From the NCBI GenBank assembly GCA_015490715.1, contig WFXH01000026.1, forward strand, positions 1-63,779: a DNA stretch of 63,779 nucleotides, read 5' to 3'. The stretch comes from Saprospiraceae bacterium. GTDB lineage: Bacteria > Bacteroidota > Bacteroidia > Chitinophagales > Saprospiraceae. Both the position numbers and the translations under genes were made by a program. Positions 18,655-26,362 of the stretch are shown piece after piece. Every line of letters begins with the position of its first letter. The first letter of the stretch is position 1. Below the pieces are notes generated by a model, which saw only the letters and a list, made by a program, of their open reading frames with translations, was not told where the DNA came from and searched no databases.

Positions 18655-19703
18655 AAAAGATATTGGTGATCGAGGACAACGTCGACATGTTGCAAAACAT
18701 TGCGGAAATTCTCGAACTGGCCAATTACGAAGTGCTGCAAGCAGCAGATGGAAAGCAGGGCATTACGATGGCACGGACCTATCAGCCGGATCTCATCTTA
18801 TGCGACATCATGATGCCCGGCTTGGATGGATATGGCGTGCTCAAGGTCCTCTCTTCGGATGAGAAGACGCAGAAGATACCCTTTATCTTTCTCACAGCTA
18901 AGTCGACGCTGGAAGATATGCGTCGCGGCATGAATCTCGGAGCCGATGACTATATCACCAAGCCCTTTGACGAATCTCAGCTGCTCAATGCCATTGAGAC
19001 GCGGTTGGAGCGCTATCGCAAGATCCGCGAAGAGGACACCGATGCTTCGAGAGAGCGTCGCTCATCTCCGTTGAGCTTCCTCTTCAACGAAAGGCGTGCC
19101 AGAGAGCTCTTGCTCGAACAGGAGCTCGTCGGCGTGCCACATCAATATCGACGAGGGGACTACATCTTTATTGAAGATTCCTATCCGCGCTATGTCTACT
19201 ACGTCGTAGAGGGCATGGTCAAAATCTTTACTACCAATCAAGAGGGGAAGGATTTTGTCACGGGGCTAAAAAAGAAAGACGATTTTTTTGGGTACAAGGC
19301 CATGTTGGAAAACGTCCCCTATATTGACTCCGCCGTAGCGCTGACGGATACCGAACTTTACCAGATTCCCAAAGATCGCTTCTTTACTCTATTGACCCAG
19401 CAGCGCGATGTGGCTTTTTTCTTCCTCAAACTGTTGGCTCACGATGTGCAGCAGAGTAAGGTCCGGCTATTGAGCCTGGCCTATGACTCTATACGCATGC
19501 GCGTAGCTCAAGCCCTATTGATGCTTATGGACAATGCAGACAGATCCATACGCCTATCGCGCGAGAGCCTATCGCAAATCGTGGGTGCGGCACCGGAATC
19601 GGTCATCCGCACGCTCAGTGATTTTAAAGATGAGGGCCTCATCCGCATCGAAGGGCGCGTCATCTATGTCGAAAATGCAGAAAAGCTCAAGCGGATACGT
19701 TGA
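18651..19703 (+). CDS. Response regulator with receiver, cyclic-nucleotide-binding-like and CRP-type HTH domains
   Basis: This 350-residue fusion has residues 1-125 forming a receiver (E8/D9, D52 in LILCDIMMPGLDG, T-K at LTAKS and K at ITKPFD), residues about 150-265 forming a CRP/FNR-like sensor barrel (YRRGDYIFIEDSYPRYVYYV, VEGMVKIF), and residues 275-350 forming a winged helix (LSRESLSQIVGAAPESVIRT as the recognition helix region). Phosphorylation and an effector in the beta-barrel could both control DNA binding. No FNR-type cysteine cluster is seen. It is coupled by a 4-base overlap to the PAS kinase and convergent with the cystathionine enzyme gene. Confidence 0.9.
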   Translation: MKKILVIEDNVDMLQNIAEILELANYEVLQAADGKQGITMARTYQPDLILCDIMMPGLDGYGVLKVLSSDEKTQKIPFIFLTAKSTLEDMRRGMNLGADDYITKPFDESQLLNAIETRLERYRKIREEDTDASRERRSSPLSFLFNERRARELLLEQELVGVPHQYRRGDYIFIEDSYPRYVYYVVEGMVKIFTTNQEGKDFVTGLKKKDDFFGYKAMLENVPYIDSAVALTDTELYQIPKDRFFTLLTQQRDVAFFFLKLLAHDVQQSKVRLLSLAYDSIRMRVAQALLMLMDNADRSIRLSRESLSQIVGAAPESVIRTLSDFKDEGLIRIEGRVIYVENAEKLKRIR

Positions 19704-19708
19704 AGCGC

Positions 19709-20854
19709 CTACAAACTGTCCAGCGCCTGCTGGAGATCTTCAATGAGGTCGGATACGTCTTCAATGCCCACGCTTAGACGTATAAGTGTATCACGCAATC
19801 CCGCCTGTCGCCTTTGCTCGGGAGGAATCGATGCGTGGGTCATGGCTGCCGGTATACTGATCAGTGACTCTACGCCACCGAGCGATTCGGCCAGTTGGAA
19901 GTAGCGGGTCTTTTGGCAAAGCCGTACCGCATCGTCAATGCAATCGCTATCGAGTTCAAAGGAAAGCATCGCACCAAAATCGCGCATTTGACGTTTGGCT
20001 AACTCGTGTTGCGGATGCGAAGCCAAGCCCGGATAGTACACTTTTGCCACAGCGGGATGCGAATGCAAAAATTGGGCAATGGCCATGGCATTGGCACATG
20101 CTCGCTCCATACGTACGTGTAGGGTTTTGATACCTCGTAAGACGAGAAAACAGTCTTGCGGTCCCGGCACGGCTCCAGTGGCATTTTGTATGAAATAGAG
20201 CTGTTCAGCTAACTGTGGCTCCCGAGTGACGAGCAGTCCAAGCACCACATCTGAGTGCCCACCCAAGTACTTCGTGGCTGAGTGCAATACGAGATCAGCC
20301 CCTAAAGTAAGAGGCTTTTGGAGATAAGGAGAGCAAAAGGTGTTGTCGACGCACACGCGTATGCCCCGCCGATGGGCAATGGCACAGATGGCCTCTATGT
20401 CGACGAGGCGTAACAGGGGATTGCTGGGCGTCTCGACATATACCCATCGCGTGTCGTCTGTGATGTACTCCTCCAATGCCTGGGGATTGGTCAGATCAAC
20501 AAAGCGGCTGCGAATACCGAATTGGGCGTACACTTTCTGGAACAACCGCACAGTCCCCCCGTACAGATCATCGTTGGCGATAATTTCGTCGCCTGGGCGG
20601 AGGAGCTTAATCAGGGCGTCTAAGGCCGCTAAGCCACTACTAAATGCAATGCCGTAACGGCCGTCTTCGAGGGCAGCTACGTTGGCCTGTAAAATGCTGC
20701 GCGTGGGATTTTGCGTGCGCGAATATTCGTATCCCTTGTGTTGCCCCGGGGCCTCTTGTACATAGGTCGAAGTCTGATAGATAGGAGTCATGATGGCCCC
20801 CGTAGCGCTATCGGGCTCGATGCCGGCGTGAATGACCTTTGTTCCAAATTTCAT
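19709..20854 (-). CDS. Cystathionine gamma-synthase/lyase-type PLP enzyme
   Basis: This Cys/Met metabolism PLP enzyme has about 381 residues. The Schiff-base lysine is K195 in HSATKYLGGHSDVV; phosphate-binding SSGLAALDA, YGGT and the substrate-side ETPSNP are all present. MKFGTKVIHAG and GYEYSRTQNPTR are typical of bacterial cystathionine gamma-synthases and lyases, which overlap in activity, so synthase versus lyase is left open. A TTG at 20869 would add five residues; the ATG at 20854 matches the family start and is used. It is divergent from nothing; the TonB receptor gene lies 81 bases upstream on the same strand, and a candidate -7 element lies between them. Confidence 0.88.
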   Translation of the reverse strand: MKFGTKVIHAGIEPDSATGAIMTPIYQTSTYVQEAPGQHKGYEYSRTQNPTRSILQANVAALEDGRYGIAFSSGLAALDALIKLLRPGDEIIANDDLYGGTVRLFQKVYAQFGIRSRFVDLTNPQALEEYITDDTRWVYVETPSNPLLRLVDIEAICAIAHRRGIRVCVDNTFCSPYLQKPLTLGADLVLHSATKYLGGHSDVVLGLLVTREPQLAEQLYFIQNATGAVPGPQDCFLVLRGIKTLHVRMERACANAMAIAQFLHSHPAVAKVYYPGLASHPQHELAKRQMRDFGAMLSFELDSDCIDDAVRLCQKTRYFQLAESLGGVESLISIPAAMTHASIPPEQRRQAGLRDTLIRLSVGIEDVSDLIEDLQQALDSL

Positions 20855-20905
20855 ACGCGTGGATTTCAAGCCACAAAGCAGTGGCAGCTACCGACAAAGT
20901 GTGCA

Positions 20906-20913
20906 CAAAGGTA
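20906..20913 (-). promoter_or_regulatory. Candidate -7 element for the cystathionine enzyme gene
   Basis: On the minus strand this reads TACCTTTG, a perfect TAnnTTTG, ending 51 bases upstream of the ATG at 20854. A -33 TTG at standard spacing is not obvious. Confidence 0.4.
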
Positions 20914-20935
20914 GGAATATTGCCTCGAAATACAC

Positions 20936-23503
20936 TCACCGATCGGAGCCGGCCGCCCCCTCGCCGTTGTCCTCACCCTTGAGGAGGTCTTCATTTTTGA
21001 TTCTCGTGCGGTATTTCTTGGGACCGTACTTGAGCTTGCCAAACTTATAGCTGAATTGCAGGCCGACGGATCGGAAGGGAATTTCGTTGATGCTTTCCAA
21101 GAAGAAGCCGGGATTTTCGAGCCTGGTGCGAAATACTTTACGCGCCCAAAACGGGTCGATGACGGATATACCAAGTGTGGCCTTTTTGTTCCACAGGTAT
21201 TTTTGCAGGGAAAAGGAAGTCATCCAAAACGACGCTTCAAAGCCCTGTACGGTGACGCGAGGCGAACGGCCAAAGACCATGATTTCAAATTTTAGATCAT
21301 GTGGCAAATCCATCTGAAGGTTGCCAAAGCCACCGGCTTGATAGCCCACATTGGTCAGCCCTCGAGCTTGACCCTGTCGGGCAATGATCTCAACACGCCG
21401 GACATGACCGTTGAGATTGAGTGAAAACTTCGGCCCCAGGTGAATTCCGATAAACAAGTTGAGACCCAATTCGTTGCGTGCACCGAGATTGTAATAACTA
21501 CGGTGAGAGATACCTACGGAATCCACATAGGTATAGGGTCCTATTTCGTCGTTGGTGCGTTGATAGAAGGCCTTTAACACCATCGACGATCCCATCATGA
21601 AGATGTTGTACGACAACTCACCGCGGTGAGCGATGACGGGCTTGAGCTCGGGATTGCCATAGCGAATGTTGCGCTCGTCCGACACGTCGACAAAGGGGTT
21701 GATATGGGTCAGGGATGGACGACGGATGCGCTTGTTGTAGCTGAGTTTAATGGTCTGTGCCCATCCAAACTTTCGAGCAATAGCTACATGCGGAATCCAC
21801 ACATCATAGCCGTGTTTAAAACTACCCTCGAAATCGCGGAAATATCCCTCGATACCCGTGTTTTCCCATCGCAAGCCCGTGATGAGCGACCAGTCTTTCG
21901 ACCATTTCCACGTACCGCTGAGATACGCCGCATAGACACTTTGCCGATAGTGAAAGACATCCGATTGGTCGTCGAGGAGGATAAAATCCTTGCCAGGAGT
22001 TTCTGCATCGCGGTACTGCGTGGTAAAGTCGCTGCGAATAATGCGTTGGATGGTCTTGACTCCTGCCTCGGCTTTCAGTTGCTCGTTGATGGGGTGTGTA
22101 TAGTCCGATTGGACGGTAATTTCTACGTTGTGTCCGAGGTTGTCTTGGAGCTTTTCGTATTGATAGGCCGGTGGATTGGGGGCCATAAATTCCTTGGCCT
22201 TCTGGTCTAAATCGCTGGTATTGACCTTGCGAATGTACTCCACTCCGACGGCTGCCGAAAACTGACGATCCTTTTGGTCGAAATTTTTAATATAATCCAG
22301 GGTCCAGTTGTATCGACCGCGCTCGTTATAGCCATCTACGGTTCGCCAGAAGTTTTCGATTGTGTCAAGAGCGGGGTTGGTGTAAAACACCTCAGTTTCG
22401 CGGTACATGCTGTGGGTGTGCGCGCCCCAGCTCAGCGAGGTACCCAAGGTCGAATAGCCATCGATTTCATAGATGCCCTCACCGCGTCCCCAGTATCCGA
22501 AGAAGTTGCCTTTAAAATCTCCTATTTGGTGATAATACTCTTCCTGGCCTTGGTATGGTGTTATTCGCACTGTACTTGTAGAACCCCATCGCGGGATGGA
22601 GTACACAGCCGAACCGACGAGATTGCCTCCCAGACGACCTTTGGCGGAGTTGAGAGTGAGCGAAAGGCGGTTTTGGGGATACCCTGCCCTTCCGTTGATG
22701 CGACCGCTAATGCCTTCGAGACCCTTGCGCTTGGTGATGATGTTGATGATGCCTCCTGTACCTTCGGCGTCGTATTTTGCTCCTGGCGAGGTGATGACCT
22801 CCACGCGCTTGATCTGCTCGGCTGGAATCATCTTCAGTGCGTTGCCTGGATCGTTGGAAAACAGAGACGAGGGCTTGCCGTTGACCAAAATCAAGACATT
22901 TGAAGCCCCGCCAAGGCTGACATTTCCGTTGTGATCGACCGACACCAATGGGACCTTGCGCAATACATCGACGCCGTCGCCGCCGATGAGGGTAGCATCT
23001 TTTTCGACGTTGTAGGATATTTTGTCCACGCTTTGTTCGATCAGTGCTCTCTGTCCCTTAACCTTTACCTCTTTGAGTACGAGTTGTGATGGGCTGAGCA
23101 AGACCTGTAGCTTCGCATCGGGATCCTTGCGCGTGAGCTGTACTTCGATGGTGGTGTCGTTGTAGCCTAAGTAGCTGAAGAGTACGAGATAGTTGCCGAC
23201 GGGTATTTCAAGCATAGAAAATTTTCCATGGGCATCCGAGAGGGTGCCATCCACCTGCGTGGAATCATCCTTGCGGGACACGACGATGCTGACGTATTCC
23301 AGTGGTGCGCCCGTCTGGCGATCAATGACGGTGCCTTTGATGCTTCCTAAGACCGTCTTGGTGCCGTGTCTCCCCCCGTAATGACCGTAATGACCGCGAT
23401 GTTGGGCCCATCCCAGTGCCGGCAAGAGCAAGAGAAGTCCTAAGAGGTATGAAATCGTTGGTGTCGCAACGCAAAACGACCGACTGGTATACACTTTACC
23501 CAT
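20936..23503 (-). CDS. TonB-dependent outer-membrane receptor with CarboxypepD_reg-like domain
   Basis: This 855-residue outer-membrane receptor starts with a signal peptide ending near GWAQ. Directly after it comes a His/Gly/Tyr-rich stretch HRGHYGHYGGRHG, then a carboxypeptidase-regulatory-like beta-sandwich (GTVIDRQTGAPLEYVSIVV), the plug (DVLRKVPLVSVDHNG, RVEVITSPGAKYDAEGTGGIINIITKR) and an OMP_b-brl_3-type barrel. No SusD-like gene is adjacent, so it is not a SusCD pair. The His-rich mature N terminus could bind a metal ion, which would suit a metal or metal-chelate importer, but this is inference. It lies between two Cys/Met PLP enzyme genes. Confidence 0.9.
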   Translation of the reverse strand: MGKVYTSRSFCVATPTISYLLGLLLLLPALGWAQHRGHYGHYGGRHGTKTVLGSIKGTVIDRQTGAPLEYVSIVVSRKDDSTQVDGTLSDAHGKFSMLEIPVGNYLVLFSYLGYNDTTIEVQLTRKDPDAKLQVLLSPSQLVLKEVKVKGQRALIEQSVDKISYNVEKDATLIGGDGVDVLRKVPLVSVDHNGNVSLGGASNVLILVNGKPSSLFSNDPGNALKMIPAEQIKRVEVITSPGAKYDAEGTGGIINIITKRKGLEGISGRINGRAGYPQNRLSLTLNSAKGRLGGNLVGSAVYSIPRWGSTSTVRITPYQGQEEYYHQIGDFKGNFFGYWGRGEGIYEIDGYSTLGTSLSWGAHTHSMYRETEVFYTNPALDTIENFWRTVDGYNERGRYNWTLDYIKNFDQKDRQFSAAVGVEYIRKVNTSDLDQKAKEFMAPNPPAYQYEKLQDNLGHNVEITVQSDYTHPINEQLKAEAGVKTIQRIIRSDFTTQYRDAETPGKDFILLDDQSDVFHYRQSVYAAYLSGTWKWSKDWSLITGLRWENTGIEGYFRDFEGSFKHGYDVWIPHVAIARKFGWAQTIKLSYNKRIRRPSLTHINPFVDVSDERNIRYGNPELKPVIAHRGELSYNIFMMGSSMVLKAFYQRTNDEIGPYTYVDSVGISHRSYYNLGARNELGLNLFIGIHLGPKFSLNLNGHVRRVEIIARQGQARGLTNVGYQAGGFGNLQMDLPHDLKFEIMVFGRSPRVTVQGFEASFWMTSFSLQKYLWNKKATLGISVIDPFWARKVFRTRLENPGFFLESINEIPFRSVGLQFSYKFGKLKYGPKKYRTRIKNEDLLKGEDNGEGAAGSDR

Positions 23504-23536
23504 CGAAGTACAATTTTACATGCTTAACGCCTGAAG

Positions 23537-23549
23537 GGTATAAAATCGT
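23537..23549 (+). repeat. GGTATAAAATNGT repeat copy (intergenic)
   Basis: Exact copy of the recurrent 13-mer (N = C) in the 209-base region between the divergent TonB receptor and PLP enzyme genes. Confidence 0.7.
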
Positions 23550-23628
23550 TCAGTGTCTCCGACATCTATCGACAAACGCCCCCATATTTTCGATGAAGCG
23601 CTCCAATTGGCATATCAATGCATGGATG

Positions 23629-23641
23629 GGTGTAAAATGGT
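23629..23641 (+). repeat. GGTATAAAATNGT repeat copy, one mismatch (intergenic)
   Basis: GGTGTAAAATGGT differs from the consensus at one base and lies 72 bases before the PLP enzyme gene at 23713, in the same intergenic region as the exact copy at 23537. Confidence 0.45.
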
Positions 23642-23644
23642 CCT

Positions 23645-23678
23645 TTTGCAGGGGTATGGCTAAATATTCCCATCTTTG
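23645..23678 (+). promoter_or_regulatory. Candidate promoter of the PLP enzyme gene at 23713
   Basis: TTTG (23645-23648), a 22-base spacer and CATCTTTG (23671-23678) approximate the Bacteroidota TTTG / TAnnTTTG promoter, 34 bases before the ATG. Confidence 0.4.
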
Positions 23679-23712
23679 CTACACATTCGTCAATGCGTTA
23701 AAGGGATAAGTT

Positions 23713-24891
23713 ATGAAAAACAAGCGTCCCCTTCACTTTGAGAGTGCGCAGGTGCACAGCGGACAAAGGCGCGGAAATACGGGAAGCGTCGTAACGCCTA
23801 TCTATCAGACATCGACATTTGCCTTCGAAAGGGCGGAAGACAGTGGCGACTGTTTTGCGGGCAAGGGCTATGTCTACACGCGATTGAGCAACCCGACGAT
23901 AGAGGATCTGGAAGAAGCGATGGCCACTCTGGAACAGGGCACACATGCGCTGGCCACCTCTACGGGAATGAGTGCTTTGAATACGCTCTTTTTTACAGTA
24001 TTAAAAAAGGGCGATCACGTCCTCGTACAAAGAGGCATGTATGCACCCACCCTCCATTTGTTGGAGCGGTATTGCTCTCAATGGGGGCTTACAATCGACC
24101 TGGTCGACATGTGCAATCTCGACGAGGTGAAGGCGCATCTACGTCCCAACACGCGTTTGGTCGTGATCGAAACCCCCTCTAATCCCATGTTGCAAATCGT
24201 CGATTTGGAGGCAGTGTCTGCAGTATGTCGTGCGCACGGGGCGTATGTGGCGGTCGACAATACCTTTTGCAGCCCATACTTACAGCAGCCCATCCGCTGG
24301 GGGGTCGACTTTGTCGTCCATTCGATGACCAAGTTTATCAATGGCCATTCTGATGTGGTAGCGGGGGTAGTCGTGTTGCGGGAGGATCGCTGGTACGAGG
24401 CGATGAAGAAGACGCGCTCTCTCCTTGGAGGCAGTATGGACCCCCATCAGGCTTTTTTGGTCCGACGAGGATTGCGTACCCTTTCGCTGCGCGTAGAACG
24501 GGCTCAGGAAAATGCTCTGGCAATAGCTCGGTACCTCGATCAGCATCCCAAGGTCGAAAAGGTCTGGTACCCGGGACTACCGAGCCATCCGCAATATGCC
24601 CTTGCCCAAAAGCAAATGAAGGGGCCAGGAGCCATGGTGACGTTTGAACTAAAAGGGGGCTACGACGCTGCCATAGGCCTGTTGAACTCGGTTAAGCTGG
24701 CCAGTCTGGCCGTCTCACTCGGAGGTGTCGAGACGTTGATCGAACACCCATGGTCGATGACGCATCGCTTTTTGTCGGATGAAGAAAAGAGGTCGATGGG
24801 CATTACGCCGGGAGTTGTTCGCTATGCTACAGGCATCGAACACGAAGAAGACTTAATAGCAGATTTAGAACAGGCGTTGGAAGGGCTATAA
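23713..24891 (+). CDS. Cys/Met metabolism PLP-dependent enzyme (methionine gamma-lyase-like, non-canonical active site)
   Basis: This trans-sulfuration family enzyme has 392 residues, with Schiff-base lysine K207 in HSMTKFINGHSDVVAG and phosphate-binding STGMSAL. Overall sequence (GYVYTRLSNPT, SLLGGSMDPHQAFLVRRGLRT) is closest to the methionine gamma-lyase / O-acetylhomoserine sulfhydrylase branch. However, where methionine gamma-lyases carry YGC or YGG at the substrate site, this protein has Y110-A111-P112, so true methionine gamma-lyase activity is uncertain. It is distinct from the cystathionine enzyme at 19709. A strong bidirectional terminator follows. Confidence 0.82.
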   Translation: MKNKRPLHFESAQVHSGQRRGNTGSVVTPIYQTSTFAFERAEDSGDCFAGKGYVYTRLSNPTIEDLEEAMATLEQGTHALATSTGMSALNTLFFTVLKKGDHVLVQRGMYAPTLHLLERYCSQWGLTIDLVDMCNLDEVKAHLRPNTRLVVIETPSNPMLQIVDLEAVSAVCRAHGAYVAVDNTFCSPYLQQPIRWGVDFVVHSMTKFINGHSDVVAGVVVLREDRWYEAMKKTRSLLGGSMDPHQAFLVRRGLRTLSLRVERAQENALAIARYLDQHPKVEKVWYPGLPSHPQYALAQKQMKGPGAMVTFELKGGYDAAIGLLNSVKLASLAVSLGGVETLIEHPWSMTHRFLSDEEKRSMGITPGVVRYATGIEHEEDLIADLEQALEGL

Positions 24892-24896
24892 AATAG

Positions 24897-24926
24897 AAAA
24901 CCCCTCTTCGAGCGAAGAGGGGTTTT
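24897..24926. terminator. Bidirectional Rho-independent terminator
   Basis: Arms AAAACCCCTCTTCG and CGAAGAGGGGTTTT form a long GC-rich hairpin flanked by A and T runs. It lies between the PLP enzyme gene (+) and the KCG-repeat protein gene (-), which converge, and can serve both. Confidence 0.85.
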
Positions 24927-24970
24927 GGGAGGGGAGGTATTAAATGAAGTTTATCGCTTAGTGTAGGCAG

Positions 24971-25471
24971 TTACTTTCCGCACTTTCCACCGCCGCATTT
25001 GCCGCCACCACATTTGCCACCTCCACATTTACCGCCGCCGCACTTGTGCTTTTTGGCGTCGTCTTTTGCCTTTTTGGCATCTTTTTTAGCGTCTTTGGTG
25101 GCTTTGTCTACGGCTTTTTTAGTGGTGTCTTGCACGGCCTTTTTGGCGTCTTTGGCCTCTTTTTTGGCCTTATCTGCGCCACATTTGCCGCCTCCGCATT
25201 TACCTTGACCGCACTTGCCGCCACCGCATTTGCCTTTGCCGCACTTGCCGTTGCCGCATTTTTTGGCCTTTTGAGTATTTTTGCCGTCACCACACTTGGC
25301 AAAGTGTTGGATATCCGACTTGTTGAAATCCACTTTTGCTGCAGCTACGGTCAAGTCACCGGTAGCTTTGCACGTGGATGGACACAGCCCTTTTATGCCC
25401 ATTCCGATACCGAAGAGGAGCACTAAAGCAGCTGCGACTCCGAGATTCCAGAAGTTGTTCTTCTTTTTCAT
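24971..25471 (-). CDS. Secreted or membrane-anchored KCG-repeat low-complexity protein (candidate metal-binding, bufferin-like)
   Basis: This 166-residue protein has MKKKNNF, a hydrophobic helix (residues 9-28) that is a signal or anchor, a short leader with two cysteines (LCPSTC), seven KCG units of the form KCGxG, about 50 residues rich in Lys, Ala and Asp that read as an amphipathic LEA-like helix, and five more KCG units (KCGGG) at the C terminus. The coding DNA has a 12-base period in both blocks. The GKCG units resemble the EGKCG motifs of HvfA/bufferin precursors that bind copper or zinc after modification by DUF692 (MNIO) enzymes. No DUF692 gene is present in the window, so a plain metallothionein-like role is equally possible. 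It is clearly a real gene: complementary frames give only Pro/His repeats. Confidence 0.75.
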   Translation of the reverse strand: MKKKNNFWNLGVAAALVLLFGIGMGIKGLCPSTCKATGDLTVAAAKVDFNKSDIQHFAKCGDGKNTQKAKKCGNGKCGKGKCGGGKCGQGKCGGGKCGADKAKKEAKDAKKAVQDTTKKAVDKATKDAKKDAKKAKDDAKKHKCGGGKCGGGKCGGGKCGGGKCGK

Positions 25472-25552
25472 ATGCGCAAATTTTGAGGTGAAGAGATTAC
25501 TTTAAATAGCCAACGATGCAGTGAGGGATTGTATTGTAAGCATGGGCAAACT

Positions 25553-26362
25553 TTATTTGTCTTCACGACAGTTGGGAGCGATACCGAGCACGTACTTTCG
25601 AATGATCTGCAGGGTATCGACCATATTGTCGCCGACAAATCCGCGAATATCTCTGGCGTAGACACTGTCGGCATACCATTGGGTGCACAGTTGCGATAGG
25701 GGCATATACGACCAGTGCCAACGCTCTTCTTCGTAGCCGTAGGGGCGCGTACTGTCCTTGGCGGTATAGGGCTGACAAAATCCGTAAGATGGAGCGTGGG
25801 TACGTAACCATTGGTAAAGGCGTTGCCCTTCCCCAGTTTCGAAATAGGAGTTGTCGAAGCTGTTGATATCGATTTCGGTCCCCCAATGGTGTCGTGAGGT
25901 GCCGGGCATAGAGCTCCATCGCAGAATTGTACGGGCTATGGTCATGCTGTCTTCAAAGCTCAAGGAATTTTTGGTAGGGAAGCGCTCCTGAACGAGCTCA
26001 TACCATTTGCGCTCCCAGATGCGGCGTTGATAGTCGAAATTGCGAGTAGCGGAGTGTACAGTAATCGTCAATCCCTCCTTTTGTAGGTCTTTAATCATTT
26101 TGAGCAGGGCATCGAGGGCCTCCCTACGCAACACGAGGTCCTCCTTACTGCTCAGCCAGCTGGGCAAAGTGTCAAAGAGGGGGTGGGCATGGGGGTCAAA
26201 CCTTCCCATCAGATAGGATTTGCTGAGCCAGTCGGGTGGGGGCTTCTGCTCGCGTGTGGAGACATCTTTCGTCTCTTTACTCTCTTTACAACTGAAGAGC
26301 CACACGAGTGTCCACAAAGTGAGGACTGCAAGGAGGGGCCATCGATGTCGAAACCATTTCAT
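25553..26362 (-). CDS. VanY-like D-alanyl-D-alanine carboxypeptidase lipoprotein (M15)
   Basis: This 269-residue lipoprotein has a signal ending in LFSC. The M15 zinc motif SRHHWGTEIDIN gives the SxHxxGxAxD pattern (H and D ligands) and ERWHWSY gives the third His. Such enzymes trim the terminal D-Ala from peptidoglycan stem peptides. Its ATG overlaps the moeA stop by 4 bases, so it is translated in tandem with moeA although it has no evident link to molybdenum cofactor; shared transcription may be incidental. Confidence 0.87.
   Translation of the reverse strand: MKWFRHRWPLLAVLTLWTLVWLFSCKESKETKDVSTREQKPPPDWLSKSYLMGRFDPHAHPLFDTLPSWLSSKEDLVLRREALDALLKMIKDLQKEGLTITVHSATRNFDYQRRIWERKWYELVQERFPTKNSLSFEDSMTIARTILRWSSMPGTSRHHWGTEIDINSFDNSYFETGEGQRLYQWLRTHAPSYGFCQPYTAKDSTRPYGYEEERWHWSYMPLSQLCTQWYADSVYARDIRGFVGDNMVDTLQIIRKYVLGIAPNCREDK

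Noticed and set aside
24981-25260. Plus-strand Pro/His repeat frame and 12-base tandem repeat, considered as a CRISPR or satellite
   Set aside because: The 12-base period is the coding repeat KCGG of the minus-strand protein; there are no unique spacers.
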